Assembly (NCBI RefSeq): GCF_002042885.1
Contig: NZ_MVFY01000001.1
Coordinates: forward strand, 62,001 to 126,000
DNA: 64,000 bases
From: Citrobacter portucalensis
GTDB lineage: Bacteria > Pseudomonadota > Gammaproteobacteria > Enterobacterales > Enterobacteriaceae
Direction: 5' to 3'
In this document: piece by piece, positions 41,506 to 51,513 of the stretch
How positions within the stretch are numbered: the first letter of the stretch is position 1
Layout: each line of letters begins with the position of its first letter
Made by a program: the position numbers and the translations under genes
Notes under the pieces: model-generated
Seen by the model: the letters and a program-made list of their open reading frames with translations, nothing else
What the model was told of the DNA's origin: nothing
The model's database searches: none

Positions 41506-44500
41506 ATGATTCCACAAATTTCTCAGGCGCCAGGTGTCGTTCAGCTGGTGCTCAATTTTTTGCAGGCACTGGAGCAGCAAGGATTCACGGGTGATACGGC
41601 AACGAGCTATGCCGATCGTCTGACAATGTCGACGGATAACAGTATTTATCAGCTGCTTCCTGATGCTGTCGTTTTCCCTCGTTCAACCGCAGATGTGGCG
41701 CTAATCGCCCGTCTGGCGGCAGAACCGCTATTCTCGTCGTTGATTTTTACCCCGCGCGGCGGCGGCACCGGGACCAACGGTCAGGCGCTGAACCAGGGCA
41801 TTATTGTTGATATGTCCCGCTATATGAGCCGGATTATTGAAATCAACCCGCAAGAAGGTTGGGTGCGGGTAGAAGCCGGGGTGATAAAAGACCAGCTTAA
41901 CCAGTTTCTGAAGCCATATGGCTATTTCTTTGCCCCGGAATTATCCACCAGTAACCGGGCAACGCTCGGCGGGATGATCAACACCGATGCGTCCGGGCAA
42001 GGATCGTTGGTTTACGGTAAAACTTCCGATCATGTGTTGGGCATCCGTGCGGTGCTGATGGGCGGTGATATTCTGGATACCCAGCCCATGCCGGTCGAGC
42101 TTGCCGAAATGCTGGGTAAAAGCAATACCACGATTGGCCGTATCTATAAGACCGTTTATGAGCGTTGTCGTGATAACCGACAGCTGATCATGGATAAATT
42201 CCCGAAACTTAATCGCTTCCTGACGGGTTACGATCTGCGGCACGTCTTTAACGATGAGATGACCGAATTTGATTTAACCCGCATTCTTACCGGCTCTGAA
42301 GGTACGCTGGCGTTTATCACCGAAGCCCGCCTTGATATCACGCCACTGCCCAAAGTCAGACAGTTGGTTAACGTTAAGTACGATTCGTTTGATTCGGCGT
42401 TGCGTAACGCGCCGGTGATGGTGGAAGCGCGCGCATTGTCGGTAGAAACCGTCGACTCCAAAGTACTCAATCTGGCGCGTGAAGACATCGTCTGGCACTC
42501 GGTAAGCGAACTGATTACCGATGTCGCGGATAAAGAGATGCTGGGCCTGAATATTGTCGAGTTTGCCGGTGACGACGAAACCTTGATTAATTCGCAGGTC
42601 AGCGCACTCTGCGAACGCCTGGATGGGTTAATCGCTCGCCAGGAAGCGGGCGTTATTGGCTGGCAGCTATGTACCGAACTGGCGGGCGTCGAACGAATTT
42701 ACGCCATGCGCAAAAAGGCTGTCGGTCTGCTGGGCAATGCAAAAGGTTCCGCGAAGCCAATTCCGTTCGCCGAGGATACCTGCGTTCCTCCGGAGCATCT
42801 GGCTGACTATATTGCCGAGTTTCGCGCGCTGCTCGACAGCCATGGTCTGAGTTACGGCATGTTCGGCCACGTGGATGCTGGCGTGCTGCACGTCAGGCCG
42901 GCTTTGGATATGTGCGACCCGCAGCAGGAAGTGCTGATGAAACGCATTTCTGATGATGTCGTCGCGCTGACGGCAAAATATGGCGGTTTGTTGTGGGGTG
43001 AGCACGGGAAAGGTTTCCGTGCGGAATACAGTCCGGCGTTTTTCGGTGATGAACTGTATCGTGAACTGCGCAAAGTGAAATCGGTGTTTGATCCGCAAAA
43101 CCGGCTCAACCCCGGCAAAATCTGTCCACCGGAAGACGTTGATGCGCCGATGATGAAAGTGGACGCGGTGAAACGCGGAACGTATGACCGTCAAATCCCG
43201 CTGGCCGTACGCCAGGAGTGGCGTGGGGCAATGGAGTGTAATGGCAACGGGTTATGCTTTAACTTCGATGCGAAAAGCCCCATGTGTCCGTCGATGAAAA
43301 TCAGCCTTAACCGTATCCATTCTCCGAAAGGGCGAGCTACGCTGGTACGTGAGTGGCTGCGTCTGTTGGCCGATCGCGGGATCGATCCTGTGCAACTGGA
43401 AAAAGAGCTACCGGAGAAACGCGCCAGTTTACGCACGCTGATTACCCGTACCCGCAACAGCTGGCATGCACGCAAGGGCGAATACGATTTCTCGCACGAA
43501 GTAAAAGAGGCGATGTCAGGGTGCCTGGCGTGTAAAGCCTGTTCCACACAGTGTCCGATTAAAATTGATGTGCCGGAGTTCCGCTCACGCTTCCTGCAGC
43601 TGTACCACACGCGTTATCTGCGCCCGTTGCGCGATCATATGGTGGCGACCGTTGAGAGCTATGCACCGCTAATGGCGCGGGCGCCTAAAACGTTTAACTT
43701 CTTCATCAATCAGCCGCTGGTGCGAAATCTGGCTAAAAAGCACATTGGAATGGTTGATTTACCGCTATTGTCTGCGCCGTCGCTGCAACGCCAACTGGTG
43801 GGACATCGTTCTGCCAATATGACGCTGGAACAGCTCGAATTACTCAGCCTCGAGCAAAAAGCCCGTACGGTGCTGGTGGTGCAGGACCCTTTCACCAGCT
43901 ATTACGATGCGCAGGTGGTCGCTGATTTTATACGTCTGGTAGAAAAACTGGGTATGCAGCCGGTACTGCTGCCGTTTTCGCCAAATGGCAAGGCGCAGCA
44001 CATTAAAGGCTTTTTAAACCGTTTTGCCAAAACGGCGAAAAAGACATCCGAGTTTCTTAACCGGGTAGCGAAGCTGAATATTCCGATGGTGGGTGTTGAT
44101 CCGGCGCTGGTGCTTTGTTATCGCGATGAATACAAGCTGGTGCTGGGAGAACAGCGGGGTGATTTCCATGTGCTGCTGGCCAACGAATGGTTATCAAAAG
44201 CTGTGGAAACACAGCAGTCAGTCGCTGTTGGCGGTGAACCGTGGTACTTCTTTGGCCACTGTACCGAAGTGACGGCTTTACCGGGCGCGCCTGCACAATG
44301 GGCGGCTATTTTTGCTCGCTTTGGCGCAAAGCTGGAGAACGTCAGCGTGGGGTGCTGTGGTATGGCTGGCACTTACGGTCACGAAGTGAAGAATCACCAA
44401 AACTCATTGGGGATCTATGAGTTATCATGGCACCAGGCAATGCAACGATTGCCACGTAACCGTTGTCTGGCTACAGGGTACTCCTGTCGCAGCCAGGTTA

Positions 44501-44562
44501 AACGCGTTGAAGGTACGGGCGTTCGCCACCCATTACAGGCACTGCTGGAGATTATAGGATGA
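41506..44562 (+). CDS. ydiJ: FAD/Fe-S D-2-hydroxyglutarate dehydrogenase YdiJ
   Basis: From ATG 41506 (MIPQISQAPGVVQLVLNF) the protein has 1018 residues, the E. coli length; AGGAAAGG upstream supports it over an ATG 48 codons earlier. A GlcD-like FAD domain (about 40-500: TPRGGGTGTNGQAL, GSEGTLAFITEARLDI, HGKGFRAEY) is fused to a GlpC-like iron-sulfur region. That region has CLACKACSTQCP and C-terminal CCG-type motifs (FGHCTE, VGCCGMAGTYGH). YdiJ has been characterised as a D-2-hydroxyglutarate dehydrogenase, oxidising it to 2-oxoglutarate. The stop overlaps menI by four bases. Confidence 0.94.
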   Translation: MIPQISQAPGVVQLVLNFLQALEQQGFTGDTATSYADRLTMSTDNSIYQLLPDAVVFPRSTADVALIARLAAEPLFSSLIFTPRGGGTGTNGQALNQGIIVDMSRYMSRIIEINPQEGWVRVEAGVIKDQLNQFLKPYGYFFAPELSTSNRATLGGMINTDASGQGSLVYGKTSDHVLGIRAVLMGGDILDTQPMPVELAEMLGKSNTTIGRIYKTVYERCRDNRQLIMDKFPKLNRFLTGYDLRHVFNDEMTEFDLTRILTGSEGTLAFITEARLDITPLPKVRQLVNVKYDSFDSALRNAPVMVEARALSVETVDSKVLNLAREDIVWHSVSELITDVADKEMLGLNIVEFAGDDETLINSQVSALCERLDGLIARQEAGVIGWQLCTELAGVERIYAMRKKAVGLLGNAKGSAKPIPFAEDTCVPPEHLADYIAEFRALLDSHGLSYGMFGHVDAGVLHVRPALDMCDPQQEVLMKRISDDVVALTAKYGGLLWGEHGKGFRAEYSPAFFGDELYRELRKVKSVFDPQNRLNPGKICPPEDVDAPMMKVDAVKRGTYDRQIPLAVRQEWRGAMECNGNGLCFNFDAKSPMCPSMKISLNRIHSPKGRATLVREWLRLLADRGIDPVQLEKELPEKRASLRTLITRTRNSWHARKGEYDFSHEVKEAMSGCLACKACSTQCPIKIDVPEFRSRFLQLYHTRYLRPLRDHMVATVESYAPLMARAPKTFNFFINQPLVRNLAKKHIGMVDLPLLSAPSLQRQLVGHRSANMTLEQLELLSLEQKARTVLVVQDPFTSYYDAQVVADFIRLVEKLGMQPVLLPFSPNGKAQHIKGFLNRFAKTAKKTSEFLNRVAKLNIPMVGVDPALVLCYRDEYKLVLGEQRGDFHVLLANEWLSKAVETQQSVAVGGEPWYFFGHCTEVTALPGAPAQWAAIFARFGAKLENVSVGCCGMAGTYGHEVKNHQNSLGIYELSWHQAMQRLPRNRCLATGYSCRSQVKRVEGTGVRHPLQALLEIIG

Positions 44563-44969
44563 TCTGGAAACGTGAAGTCACACTCGAGGCTCTCAATGCC
44601 ATGGGTGAAGGAAATATGGTTGGGTTGCTCGATATTCGGTTTGTGCACATTGGCGACGATACGCTGGAAGCTACGATGCCAGTGGACCATCGCACCAAAC
44701 AACCCTTTGGGTTGTTGCACGGCGGCGCATCCGTGGTGCTGGCGGAAAGCATTGGTTCGGTAGCTGGCTACTTGTGTACTCAGGGTGAGCAGAAAGTGGT
44801 GGGCCTGGAGATCAACGCCAACCATATCCGTTCTGCACGGGAAGGGCTCGTCAGGGGTGTATGTCGCGCGTTACATACAGGTTCTCGTCACCAGGTGTGG
44901 CAAATAGAAATCTTCGATGAGCAGGGTCGATTGTGCTGCACGTCGCGTCTGACGACCGCAATTTTGTGA
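44559..44969 (+). CDS. menI: 1,4-dihydroxy-2-naphthoyl-CoA thioesterase
   Basis: The 136-residue hotdog-fold thioesterase is YdiI/MenI. It has the HGGASVVLAESIGS motif and catalytic Glu63. It hydrolyses DHNA-CoA to DHNA in menaquinone synthesis. Its start overlaps the ydiJ stop (ATGA), giving translational coupling. Menaquinone is the quinone typically used in anaerobic respiration, which fits the ttr genes elsewhere in the window. Confidence 0.95.
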   Translation: MIWKREVTLEALNAMGEGNMVGLLDIRFVHIGDDTLEATMPVDHRTKQPFGLLHGGASVVLAESIGSVAGYLCTQGEQKVVGLEINANHIRSAREGLVRGVCRALHTGSRHQVWQIEIFDEQGRLCCTSRLTTAIL

Positions 44970-45046
44970 TGCATATTGCTTTTGGTCATTATCTGCACAG
45001 GGAATGGTGTTATACTGTGCAGGTTTTGAACACAAGCGAGGATGAT

Positions 45047-45235
45047 ATGTCTACCCAATTAGACCCTGCCCAACTGGCAATAGAATTTTTACGTCGTGAT
45101 AAAACCGATCTTTCACCGGCTCAGTACCTGAAAAGGCTGAAACAGCTTGAGCTGGAGTTTGCAGATCTGTTGGCGCTCTCTTCCACTGAACTGAAAGAAG
45201 AGATCTATTTTGCCTGGCGCATGGGCGTTCATTGA
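45047..45235 (+). CDS. ydiH: Small conserved protein YdiH
   Basis: The 62 residues from ATG 45047 (MSTQLDPAQLAIEFLRRD) match E. coli YdiH. The frame is open upstream, but GAGG before this ATG and the conserved start decide it. The protein is soluble, charged and probably helical. Its function is unknown. A terminator follows at 45259. Confidence 0.88.
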   Translation: MSTQLDPAQLAIEFLRRDKTDLSPAQYLKRLKQLELEFADLLALSSTELKEEIYFAWRMGVH

Positions 45236-45258
45236 TTCCGGTATGCTTATCGTAACGA

Positions 45259-45288
45259 AACCCCGACACGCGTTCGGGGTTATTTTTT
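45259..45288 (+). terminator. ydiH terminator
   Basis: AACCCCGA (45259-45266) pairs with TCGGGGTT (45274-45281), followed by ATTTTTTG. It separates ydiH from the convergent MBL-fold gene. Confidence 0.9.
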
Positions 45289-45302
45289 GCCTTAAATCTT
45301 CA

Positions 45303-46154
45303 TTACCACTTCATCTCGCCGCTGTTAACCTTCGCACTTAGTTCCAGCGAGCTTACGTCTGCAAGGCCTGGCCATGCTGCCGTCATGGTTTTAATCACAT
45401 AGTCCGATCCTTTCTTCGCCCCTAGCGCCTGCTCAAACGACTGCAAATAGTCCTGGGTGAAGCGAATAGCTTTATCGCCGGTTGGGCGGTCGCCAATGTA
45501 ATGGCCCGGGACCACCTGAGTGGGCTGTAAGCTCTGCATTTCGCTCAGTACGCTACGCCATGCACTACGTTGTTGTTCAGACTGTGTATCCGCCGTCCAG
45601 ACGTGAATACCTGAAGCCACGCCTGTGCCGCCAATAATGGCTCGATTCGCCGGGATCCAGATATACGCTGCATAATCGTTGGTGTGACGCAGTTCCAGCG
45701 TTTCGCCATCAACCGTGAACTGCGTTTGCGTAGTCGCCTGCGGAACGGTAAGCGATGTTGGCGCGCCGTCCTTCATTTGCGGGCCCCAGAACTGCAGCTT
45801 GGCCTCTTTGGTGGCGCGGATATGGTCTACCACCTGCGGCGTTGCCAGGACTTTTACCTGTGGGAAGGCCTTAACGATGGGCTCCAGACCAAAATAGAAA
45901 TCCGGATCGCCGGAGGTGATCACAATAGCCTTCAGCGTTTTACCGCTGGCGCGAATCATTTGCACCAGTTGTTCACCATCTTTGGTACTGAACTGGGCGT
46001 CAAACAAAATCGCCTCTTTTGGGCCAGACACCAGCGTCGAAGAAACCGGGAAAATAGCCTTATCCTGTGGATTATAGACGTCCAGCTGTAGCGGCGCGGC
46101 GAAAGCTGAAGACGCAATCAGAGGTAACAGCAGGGCCAGAGTTTTAACTTTCAT
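45303..46154 (-). CDS. Exported MBL-fold protein with degenerate metal site
   Basis: The 283-residue protein has a signal peptide (MKVKTLALLLPLIASSAFAA) and a metallo-beta-lactamase fold. The hallmark HxHxDH motif is replaced by SGDPDF at 81-86: both first-site histidines and the last histidine are lost, and only the aspartate stays. His157 (LRHTND) and the late His218 (VVPGHYIGD) are kept; the GGD-type aspartate is absent (IIGGTGV). Either it binds a different metal set, uses a non-metal mechanism, or is non-catalytic. It is not part of the E. coli K-12 gene order here. It is divergent from a LysR regulator that probably controls it. I cannot give a substrate. Confidence 0.82.
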   Translation of the reverse strand: MKVKTLALLLPLIASSAFAAPLQLDVYNPQDKAIFPVSSTLVSGPKEAILFDAQFSTKDGEQLVQMIRASGKTLKAIVITSGDPDFYFGLEPIVKAFPQVKVLATPQVVDHIRATKEAKLQFWGPQMKDGAPTSLTVPQATTQTQFTVDGETLELRHTNDYAAYIWIPANRAIIGGTGVASGIHVWTADTQSEQQRSAWRSVLSEMQSLQPTQVVPGHYIGDRPTGDKAIRFTQDYLQSFEQALGAKKGSDYVIKTMTAAWPGLADVSSLELSAKVNSGEMKW

Positions 46155-46275
46155 ACCAGGTAACCTTGTGCAGGAAATTGTCTTTTGATAGTTCCCGTAT
46201 TTTAAGGATATTCGGATCTGTTAGAATTCCCTCATTAGGACATGCTGAGTTTCATAAAACGATCGGATGGGAACA

Positions 46276-47151
46276 ATGGACAGAGTGATGGCGGCAACGG
46301 TATTCAACCATATCTGTGATTTGGGTAGCCTTAGCGCAGCCGCGCGTGCGTTGGGGCTTTCCCGTCCGATGGTCAGTCGTTATCTCGACGAGATGGAAAA
46401 ATGGGCAGGCGCAAGGCTTATCCATCGCTCATCGCGTCGCTTGACGATCACGCCAGCGGGTGAAGAGGCATTAGTGAAAACACGTTCTCTGGCGCAACTT
46501 TCGCTGGATATTGGTGCCGCCAGTGCCGCGCAAATTCCCTCCGGCACGCTACGTGTAGCCTGCGCCCATTTTACCGCGATGCATATTCTTGCTCCGGTTC
46601 TGCCGACGTTTATGGCGCAATATCCGCAATTACGTATTGAGGTGGAGATCAATAATCAACCGGTAAGCCTTGTGGGGGAACGCATCGATGTGGCGATCCG
46701 CATAACAGATAATCCAGAGCCAGGGACTATTGCCCGTCGGTTGGGCGACTGTAAATCGGTGCTTTGCGCGTCTGCAGATTATCTGCATCAACATGGCACA
46801 CCTGAGACAATCGACGATCTCACACGGCACAATTGCCTGTACTACAGCGGTTTTGCCGGACAATCCTGGCACTTTTGGGAGCCTCAGGGGCAGCCTGTCT
46901 CCGTTGCAATCAAAGGGAATTTGAGTGCAGGGATCTCTTCGCTGCTCTGCGAGTCTGCGGTGGCCGGAATGGGGATCGCGTTGGTGCCAGAGCTGGAGGC
47001 GCAGGAAGGGCTGGAGCAGGGAAAGCTAATTCGATTACTGCCAGAACTTCAACCTAAGTGCCTGCCGATTTATGGTTTATACCTTTCACGTGAGCATCAA
47101 CCCGCAGGGCTACGCCTGCTGCTGGACACGCTCAGTGAGGCACAGCGTTAA
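46276..47151 (+). CDS. LysR-family transcriptional regulator
   Basis: The 291-residue protein (ATG 46276; an in-frame ATG at 46267 is an alternative) has an N-terminal winged helix-turn-helix (GSLSAAARALGLSRPMVSRYLDEME). It continues into the periplasmic-binding-like effector domain (LRVACAHFTAMHILAPVLP, IDVAIRITDNPEPG, AGMGIALVPELEA). It belongs to the large subgroup with MDRxxAxxxF starts. The divergent MBL-fold gene 121 bases away is its likely target. The inducer is unknown. Neither gene belongs to the standard E. coli order between ydiH and sufA. Confidence 0.88.
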   Translation: MDRVMAATVFNHICDLGSLSAAARALGLSRPMVSRYLDEMEKWAGARLIHRSSRRLTITPAGEEALVKTRSLAQLSLDIGAASAAQIPSGTLRVACAHFTAMHILAPVLPTFMAQYPQLRIEVEINNQPVSLVGERIDVAIRITDNPEPGTIARRLGDCKSVLCASADYLHQHGTPETIDDLTRHNCLYYSGFAGQSWHFWEPQGQPVSVAIKGNLSAGISSLLCESAVAGMGIALVPELEAQEGLEQGKLIRLLPELQPKCLPIYGLYLSREHQPAGLRLLLDTLSEAQR

Positions 47152-47250
47152 ATATGTGATTGAACGCGTTTATAAAAGAGTCAAACCGCAATTAGTGTTA
47201 AAAAAAACTAATCGGTGTATGAGATTCTTCTTATCGCCCCTTCAAGAGCT

Positions 47251-47332
47251 AAGCCAATATGAGTGCCGGAGATAAGCGCCGGATGGGGCCGGAACCCTTA
47301 AGCCTGCCAACAAGCAGACTTAAGGGTTTTTT
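47251..47332 (+). ncRNA. rydB: RydB-like small RNA or strong terminator
   Basis: A GCCGGAGATAAGCGCCGG hairpin-forming segment (47265-47282) is followed by a long terminator stem. AACCCTTAAG (47293-47302) pairs with CTTAAGGGTT (47319-47328), with a further CTGC/GCAG pairing and then T residues. In E. coli the RydB RNA maps to the ydiH-sufA interval, so position and terminator fit. The 5' end is a guess. I cannot verify sequence identity from memory; it may simply terminate the lysR transcript. Confidence 0.5.
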
Positions 47333-47555
47333 GTTGTTTGTTTATTATTTGAATTGTTTTTCCCTACCTTCATCCCCACCTATCCCTTAAATAGACATTT
47401 TCTATACATCTTTTGTCATTTGACCTGACTGAACGATTGGATTTTCATAATCCATTATTAATCAATGCATTGAACAAAATAATCCATCCCTGTAAACCCT
47501 CGCTGCAGGGTCTATGCTTAGTAAAAGTAGTCAAAAAGGGCGATTAACCCGAATG

Positions 47556-47595
47556 CCCCTGCTGTTGAGGGGTTGAAGTGATAATCATTATCACT
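47556..47595 (+). promoter_or_regulatory. suf operon control region: Fur box and palindrome
   Basis: GTGATAATCATTATCAC (47579-47595) is a perfect palindromic Fur site, placed over the expected -35 of sufA. Just upstream CCCCT/AGGGG (47556-47560, 47568-47572) is an inverted repeat with a 7-base spacer, compatible with part of an IscR-type site. E. coli suf is controlled by Fur, IscR, OxyR and IHF. Confidence 0.75.
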
Positions 47596-47639
47596 AACAT
47601 GGTGTTATAGCTTAAAAGCTAGTGACTCGAGGTAACTCT

Positions 47640-48008
47640 ATGGAATTGCATTCAGGAACATTTAACCCGGACGATTTTGCCTGGCGTGGGCTGACGTTAA
47701 CGCCAGCGGCTGCGGCGCATATCCGTGAACTGGTGGCAAAGCAACCTGACATGTTGGGTGTGCGTTTAGGCGTGAAGCAAACAGGGTGCGCGGGATTCGG
47801 TTACGTGCTGGATACCGTCCGCCAACCCGAAAAAGACGATCTGCTGTTTGAAACGGAGGGCGCCAGACTTTATGTGCCGTTGCAGGCGATGCCGTTCATT
47901 GACGGCACAGAAGTCGATTTCGTTCGCGAAGGATTAAACCAGTTATTTAAATTTCATAACCCGAAAGCCCAGAACGAATGCGGCTGTGGCGAAAGTTTTG
48001 GGGTATAG
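47640..48008 (+). CDS. sufA: A-type Fe-S carrier SufA
   Basis: From ATG 47640 ([13 protein letters not shown]) the protein has 122 residues, as in E. coli; GAGG upstream decides between this and an earlier GTG-type start. The three cluster-binding cysteines, Cys50 (TGCAGFGY), Cys114 and Cys116 (CGCGE), are present. SufA receives clusters from the SufBCD scaffold and passes them to client proteins under oxidative stress or iron limitation. First gene of sufABCDSE. Confidence 0.97.
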   Translation: MELHSGTFNPDDFAWRGLTLTPAAAAHIRELVAKQPDMLGVRLGVKQTGCAGFGYVLDTVRQPEKDDLLFETEGARLYVPLQAMPFIDGTEVDFVREGLNQLFKFHNPKAQNECGCGESFGV

Positions 48009-48016
48009 GCGGTACT

Positions 48017-49504
48017 ATGTCTCGTAATACTGAAGCAACTGACGATGTCAACACCTGGGCTGGCGGGCACCTTAATTACAAAGAGGGCTTCTTCACCCAA
48101 CTGCAAACCGATGAGCTGGCAAAAGGGATCAATGAAGATGTCGTGCGCGCGATTTCGGCAAAACGAAATGAACCCGACTGGATGCTGGAATTTCGCCTGA
48201 ATGCCTTTAAAGCGTGGCTGACCATGGAAGAACCACACTGGCTTAAAGCGCATTACGACAAACTGAATTATCAGGAGTACAGCTATTACTCCGCACCTTC
48301 CTGCGGTAACTGCGATGAAACCTGTGCGTCTGAACCGGGAGCGGTACAGCAAACGGGCGCGAATGCATTTTTAAGCAAAGAGGTTGAGGACGCATTCGAA
48401 CAGCTTGGCGTGCCGGTACGTGAAGGCAAAGAAGTTGCGGTTGATGCCATTTTCGACTCGGTATCGGTAGCGACCACCTATCGCGACAAACTGGCGGAAC
48501 AGGGCATTATTTTCTGTTCGTTCGGTGAGGCCATTCACGATCATCCTGAGCTGGTAAAACAGTACCTGGGCACGGTTGTCCCCGGCAATGACAATTTCTT
48601 TGCCGCGCTGAATGCGGCGGTGGCATCTGACGGCACGTTTATTTATGTACCGAAAGGCGTACGTTGCCCAATGGAGCTGTCGACCTATTTCCGTATCAAT
48701 GCGGAAAAAACCGGGCAGTTTGAACGCACCATTCTGGTTGCGGATGAGGGCAGCTACGTCAGCTATATCGAAGGCTGTTCAGCCCCGGTGCGCGACAGTT
48801 ACCAACTACACGCGGCGGTGGTGGAAGTCATCATCCACAAAGATGCCGAAGTGAAATACTCCACGGTGCAAAACTGGTTTCCCGGCGATGGCAATACGGG
48901 CGGTATTTTGAATTTCGTCACCAAACGCGCACTCTGCGAAGGCGAAAACAGCAAAATGTCGTGGACGCAGTCGGAAACCGGCTCGGCCATTACCTGGAAA
49001 TACCCAAGCTGCATTTTGCGTGGCGACAACTCGATCGGCGAATTCTACTCCGTCGCGCTGACCAGTGGACATCAGCAGGCCGATACCGGCACCAAAATGA
49101 TCCACATTGGCAAAAACACCAAATCGACCATTATCTCGAAAGGGATCTCCGCCGGACACAGCCAGAACAGTTATCGCGGCTTAGTGAAAATCATGCCGAC
49201 CGCTACTAACGCCCGCAACTATACCCAATGCGACTCGATGTTGATCGGTGCGGATTGTGGGGCACACACCTTCCCGTATGTGGAGTGTCGTAACAATAGC
49301 GCCCAGCTTGAACATGAAGCCACCACGTCGCGTATTGGTGAAGACCAGTTGTTTTACTGCCTGCAGCGCGGCATCAGTGAAGAGGATGCCATTTCGATGA
49401 TCGTGAATGGTTTCTGTAAAGACGTGTTCTCTGAACTGCCACTGGAGTTTGCCGTGGAAGCGCAAAAACTTCTCGCCATAAGTCTTGAGCACAGCGTCGG
49501 TTAA
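48017..49504 (+). CDS. sufB: Fe-S cluster scaffold subunit SufB
   Basis: From ATG 48017 ([14 protein letters not shown]) the protein has 495 residues, the E. coli length; the earlier start inside sufA is rejected. The N-terminal cysteines in CGNCDETC and the conserved core ([38 protein letters not shown]) are intact. SufB accepts persulfide sulfur from SufE and assembles the cluster with SufC and SufD. The gene lies eight bases after sufA. Confidence 0.97.
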   Translation: MSRNTEATDDVNTWAGGHLNYKEGFFTQLQTDELAKGINEDVVRAISAKRNEPDWMLEFRLNAFKAWLTMEEPHWLKAHYDKLNYQEYSYYSAPSCGNCDETCASEPGAVQQTGANAFLSKEVEDAFEQLGVPVREGKEVAVDAIFDSVSVATTYRDKLAEQGIIFCSFGEAIHDHPELVKQYLGTVVPGNDNFFAALNAAVASDGTFIYVPKGVRCPMELSTYFRINAEKTGQFERTILVADEGSYVSYIEGCSAPVRDSYQLHAAVVEVIIHKDAEVKYSTVQNWFPGDGNTGGILNFVTKRALCEGENSKMSWTQSETGSAITWKYPSCILRGDNSIGEFYSVALTSGHQQADTGTKMIHIGKNTKSTIISKGISAGHSQNSYRGLVKIMPTATNARNYTQCDSMLIGADCGAHTFPYVECRNNSAQLEHEATTSRIGEDQLFYCLQRGISEEDAISMIVNGFCKDVFSELPLEFAVEAQKLLAISLEHSVG

Positions 49505-49520
49505 ATTTTAAGGAAAGCAC

Positions 49521-50267
49521 ATGTTAAGCATCAAAGATTTACAGGTCAGTGTGGAAGATAAGGCGATCCTGCGTGGGTTGAGCCTTGAGGTTCGCCCCGG
49601 AGAAGTTCACGCCATTATGGGACCAAACGGTTCGGGGAAAAGTACGCTTTCTGCAACTCTCGCTGGGCGGGAAGACTACGACGTCACTGGCGGGACGGTA
49701 GAGTTCAACGGCAAAGATTTACTGGAACTGTCGCCGGAAGACCGGGCCGGTGAAGGGATCTTCATGGCATTCCAGTATCCGGTGGAAATCCCTGGCGTCA
49801 GTAACCAGTTTTTCCTGCAAACGGCGCTGAATGCGGTGCGAAGTTACCGTGGCGAAGAGTCGCTGGATCGATTCGACTTCCAGGATCTGATGGAAGAGAA
49901 AATAGCGCTGCTGAAGATGCCGGAAGATTTGCTCACGCGCTCGGTAAACGTCGGTTTCTCCGGCGGTGAGAAAAAACGTAATGACATTCTGCAAATGGCC
50001 GTACTGGAGCCTCAGTTGTGCATTCTTGATGAGTCAGACTCCGGGCTGGATATTGATGCGCTGAAAATCGTTGCGGATGGCGTGAACTCGCTGCGTGACG
50101 GGAAACGCTCATTCATTATCGTCACTCACTATCAGCGCATCCTGGACTATATCAAACCCGATTTTGTTCACGTTCTCTACCAGGGGCGAATTGTGAAGTC
50201 CGGCGATTTTACGCTGGTCAAACAACTGGAGGAGCAAGGTTATGGCTGGCTTAGCGAACAGCAGTAA
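49521..50267 (+). CDS. sufC: Fe-S assembly ATPase SufC
   Basis: The 248-residue ABC-type ATPase is soluble. Walker A is GPNGSGKST near 34-42, the signature is FSGGEKKRND, and Walker B is LCILDESDSGLD, the diverged form typical of SufC. ATP binding dimerises SufC and reshapes SufBCD to create the cluster site. It overlaps sufD by 26 bases. Confidence 0.97.
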   Translation: MLSIKDLQVSVEDKAILRGLSLEVRPGEVHAIMGPNGSGKSTLSATLAGREDYDVTGGTVEFNGKDLLELSPEDRAGEGIFMAFQYPVEIPGVSNQFFLQTALNAVRSYRGEESLDRFDFQDLMEEKIALLKMPEDLLTRSVNVGFSGGEKKRNDILQMAVLEPQLCILDESDSGLDIDALKIVADGVNSLRDGKRSFIIVTHYQRILDYIKPDFVHVLYQGRIVKSGDFTLVKQLEEQGYGWLSEQQ

Positions 50268-51513
50268 CGTGCTGCAACAGTGGCACCATCTGTTTGAGAC
50301 GCAAGGGGAGACACGCTCACACCATGCGCAGCAGCACTTGCAACAGATGCTGCGTCTGGGGCTGCCAACGCGGAAGCATGAGGACTGGAAATACACGCCG
50401 CTGGAGGGATTAACTAACAGCCAGTTTGTCAGTCATGTCGCTGAGATAACGTCAGCCCAATGTGCAGCGTTGTCGCCGACAATTGATGCTGTACGACTGG
50501 TGTTTGTTGACGGGCAATTCTCTCCGACGCTCAGCGACAGTACAGACGGTAGCGGTTTTGACATTACCATTGACGATGCGCGCCAGGCGCTGCCAGCAGC
50601 TATCCAACCGGAAGTGTTTTTGCACCTTACCGAAAGCCTGTCCCGTAGCGTAACGCACATTCAGGTGAAGCGTAACCAACGCCCCGCGAAACCGCTGCTG
50701 CTGCTGCACATAACCCAGGGGCTGGCGGGCGATGAGGTGAATACGGCGCACTATCGCCACCATCTGGAGCTAGCGGAAGGCGCAGAAGCCACCGTCATTG
50801 AACACTATGCCAGCCTCAGCGAGCGTCGCCATTTCACCGGCGCACGCTTAACGATGAACGTCGCGGCAAACGCCCATTTGCGCCATATCAAACTGGCGTT
50901 CGAAAATCCGTTTAGTCACCACTTCGCGCATAATGACATTCAATTGGGCGCGGATGCTACTGCCGTTAGCCACAGTTTCTTGCTTGGTGATGCGGTATTG
51001 CGCCATAACACCAGTACGCAGCTTAACGGTGAAAACACCACGCTTCGGCTGAACAGTCTGGCGATGCCGGTGAAAAATGAAGTCTGTGATACACGGACCT
51101 GGCTTGAGCACAACAAAGGGTATTGCAACAGTCGCCAGCTGCATAAAACGATTGTCAGCGATAAGGGACGAGCGGTCTTCAATGGTCTGATCAACGTCGC
51201 CCAGCACGCCATCAAAACCGACGGTCAGATGACCAACAATAATTTGTTGCTCGGAAAGCTGGCGGAGGTGGATACCAAGCCACAGCTCGAAATTTACGCC
51301 GACGATGTGAAATGCAGCCACGGGGCGACGGTAGGACGGATCGACGGCGAACAGATGTTCTATCTGCGTTCGCGAGGGATCGGCCAGCAGGATGCTCAAC
51401 ACATGATTCTCTATGCGTTTGCCGCTGAGCTGACGGAAGCCCTGGGCGATGAAACGCTGAAACAACAGGTACTGGCGCGGATCGCCCAACGCTTGCCGGG
51501 AGGCGCAGCATGA
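50242..51513 (+). CDS. sufD: Fe-S cluster assembly protein SufD
   Basis: The 423 residues match E. coli SufD. The protein is a SufB paralogue that shares the right-handed beta-helix core and the conserved C-terminal segment [21 protein letters not shown]. It forms SufBC2D with SufB and SufC and contributes to iron acquisition. The start, 26 bases inside sufC after AGGAGCAAGG, is also the E. coli arrangement. It overlaps sufS by four bases. Confidence 0.97.
   Translation: MAGLANSSNVLQQWHHLFETQGETRSHHAQQHLQQMLRLGLPTRKHEDWKYTPLEGLTNSQFVSHVAEITSAQCAALSPTIDAVRLVFVDGQFSPTLSDSTDGSGFDITIDDARQALPAAIQPEVFLHLTESLSRSVTHIQVKRNQRPAKPLLLLHITQGLAGDEVNTAHYRHHLELAEGAEATVIEHYASLSERRHFTGARLTMNVAANAHLRHIKLAFENPFSHHFAHNDIQLGADATAVSHSFLLGDAVLRHNTSTQLNGENTTLRLNSLAMPVKNEVCDTRTWLEHNKGYCNSRQLHKTIVSDKGRAVFNGLINVAQHAIKTDGQMTNNNLLLGKLAEVDTKPQLEIYADDVKCSHGATVGRIDGEQMFYLRSRGIGQQDAQHMILYAFAAELTEALGDETLKQQVLARIAQRLPGGAA

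Larger units (their letters stand above)
47152..47639. other. lysR-sufA intergenic region
   Basis: The 488 bases hold the RydB-like RNA near 47251-47332 and the sufA control region from about 47540. Between them (47340-47540) the DNA is AT-rich and I see no gene. Confidence 0.5.
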
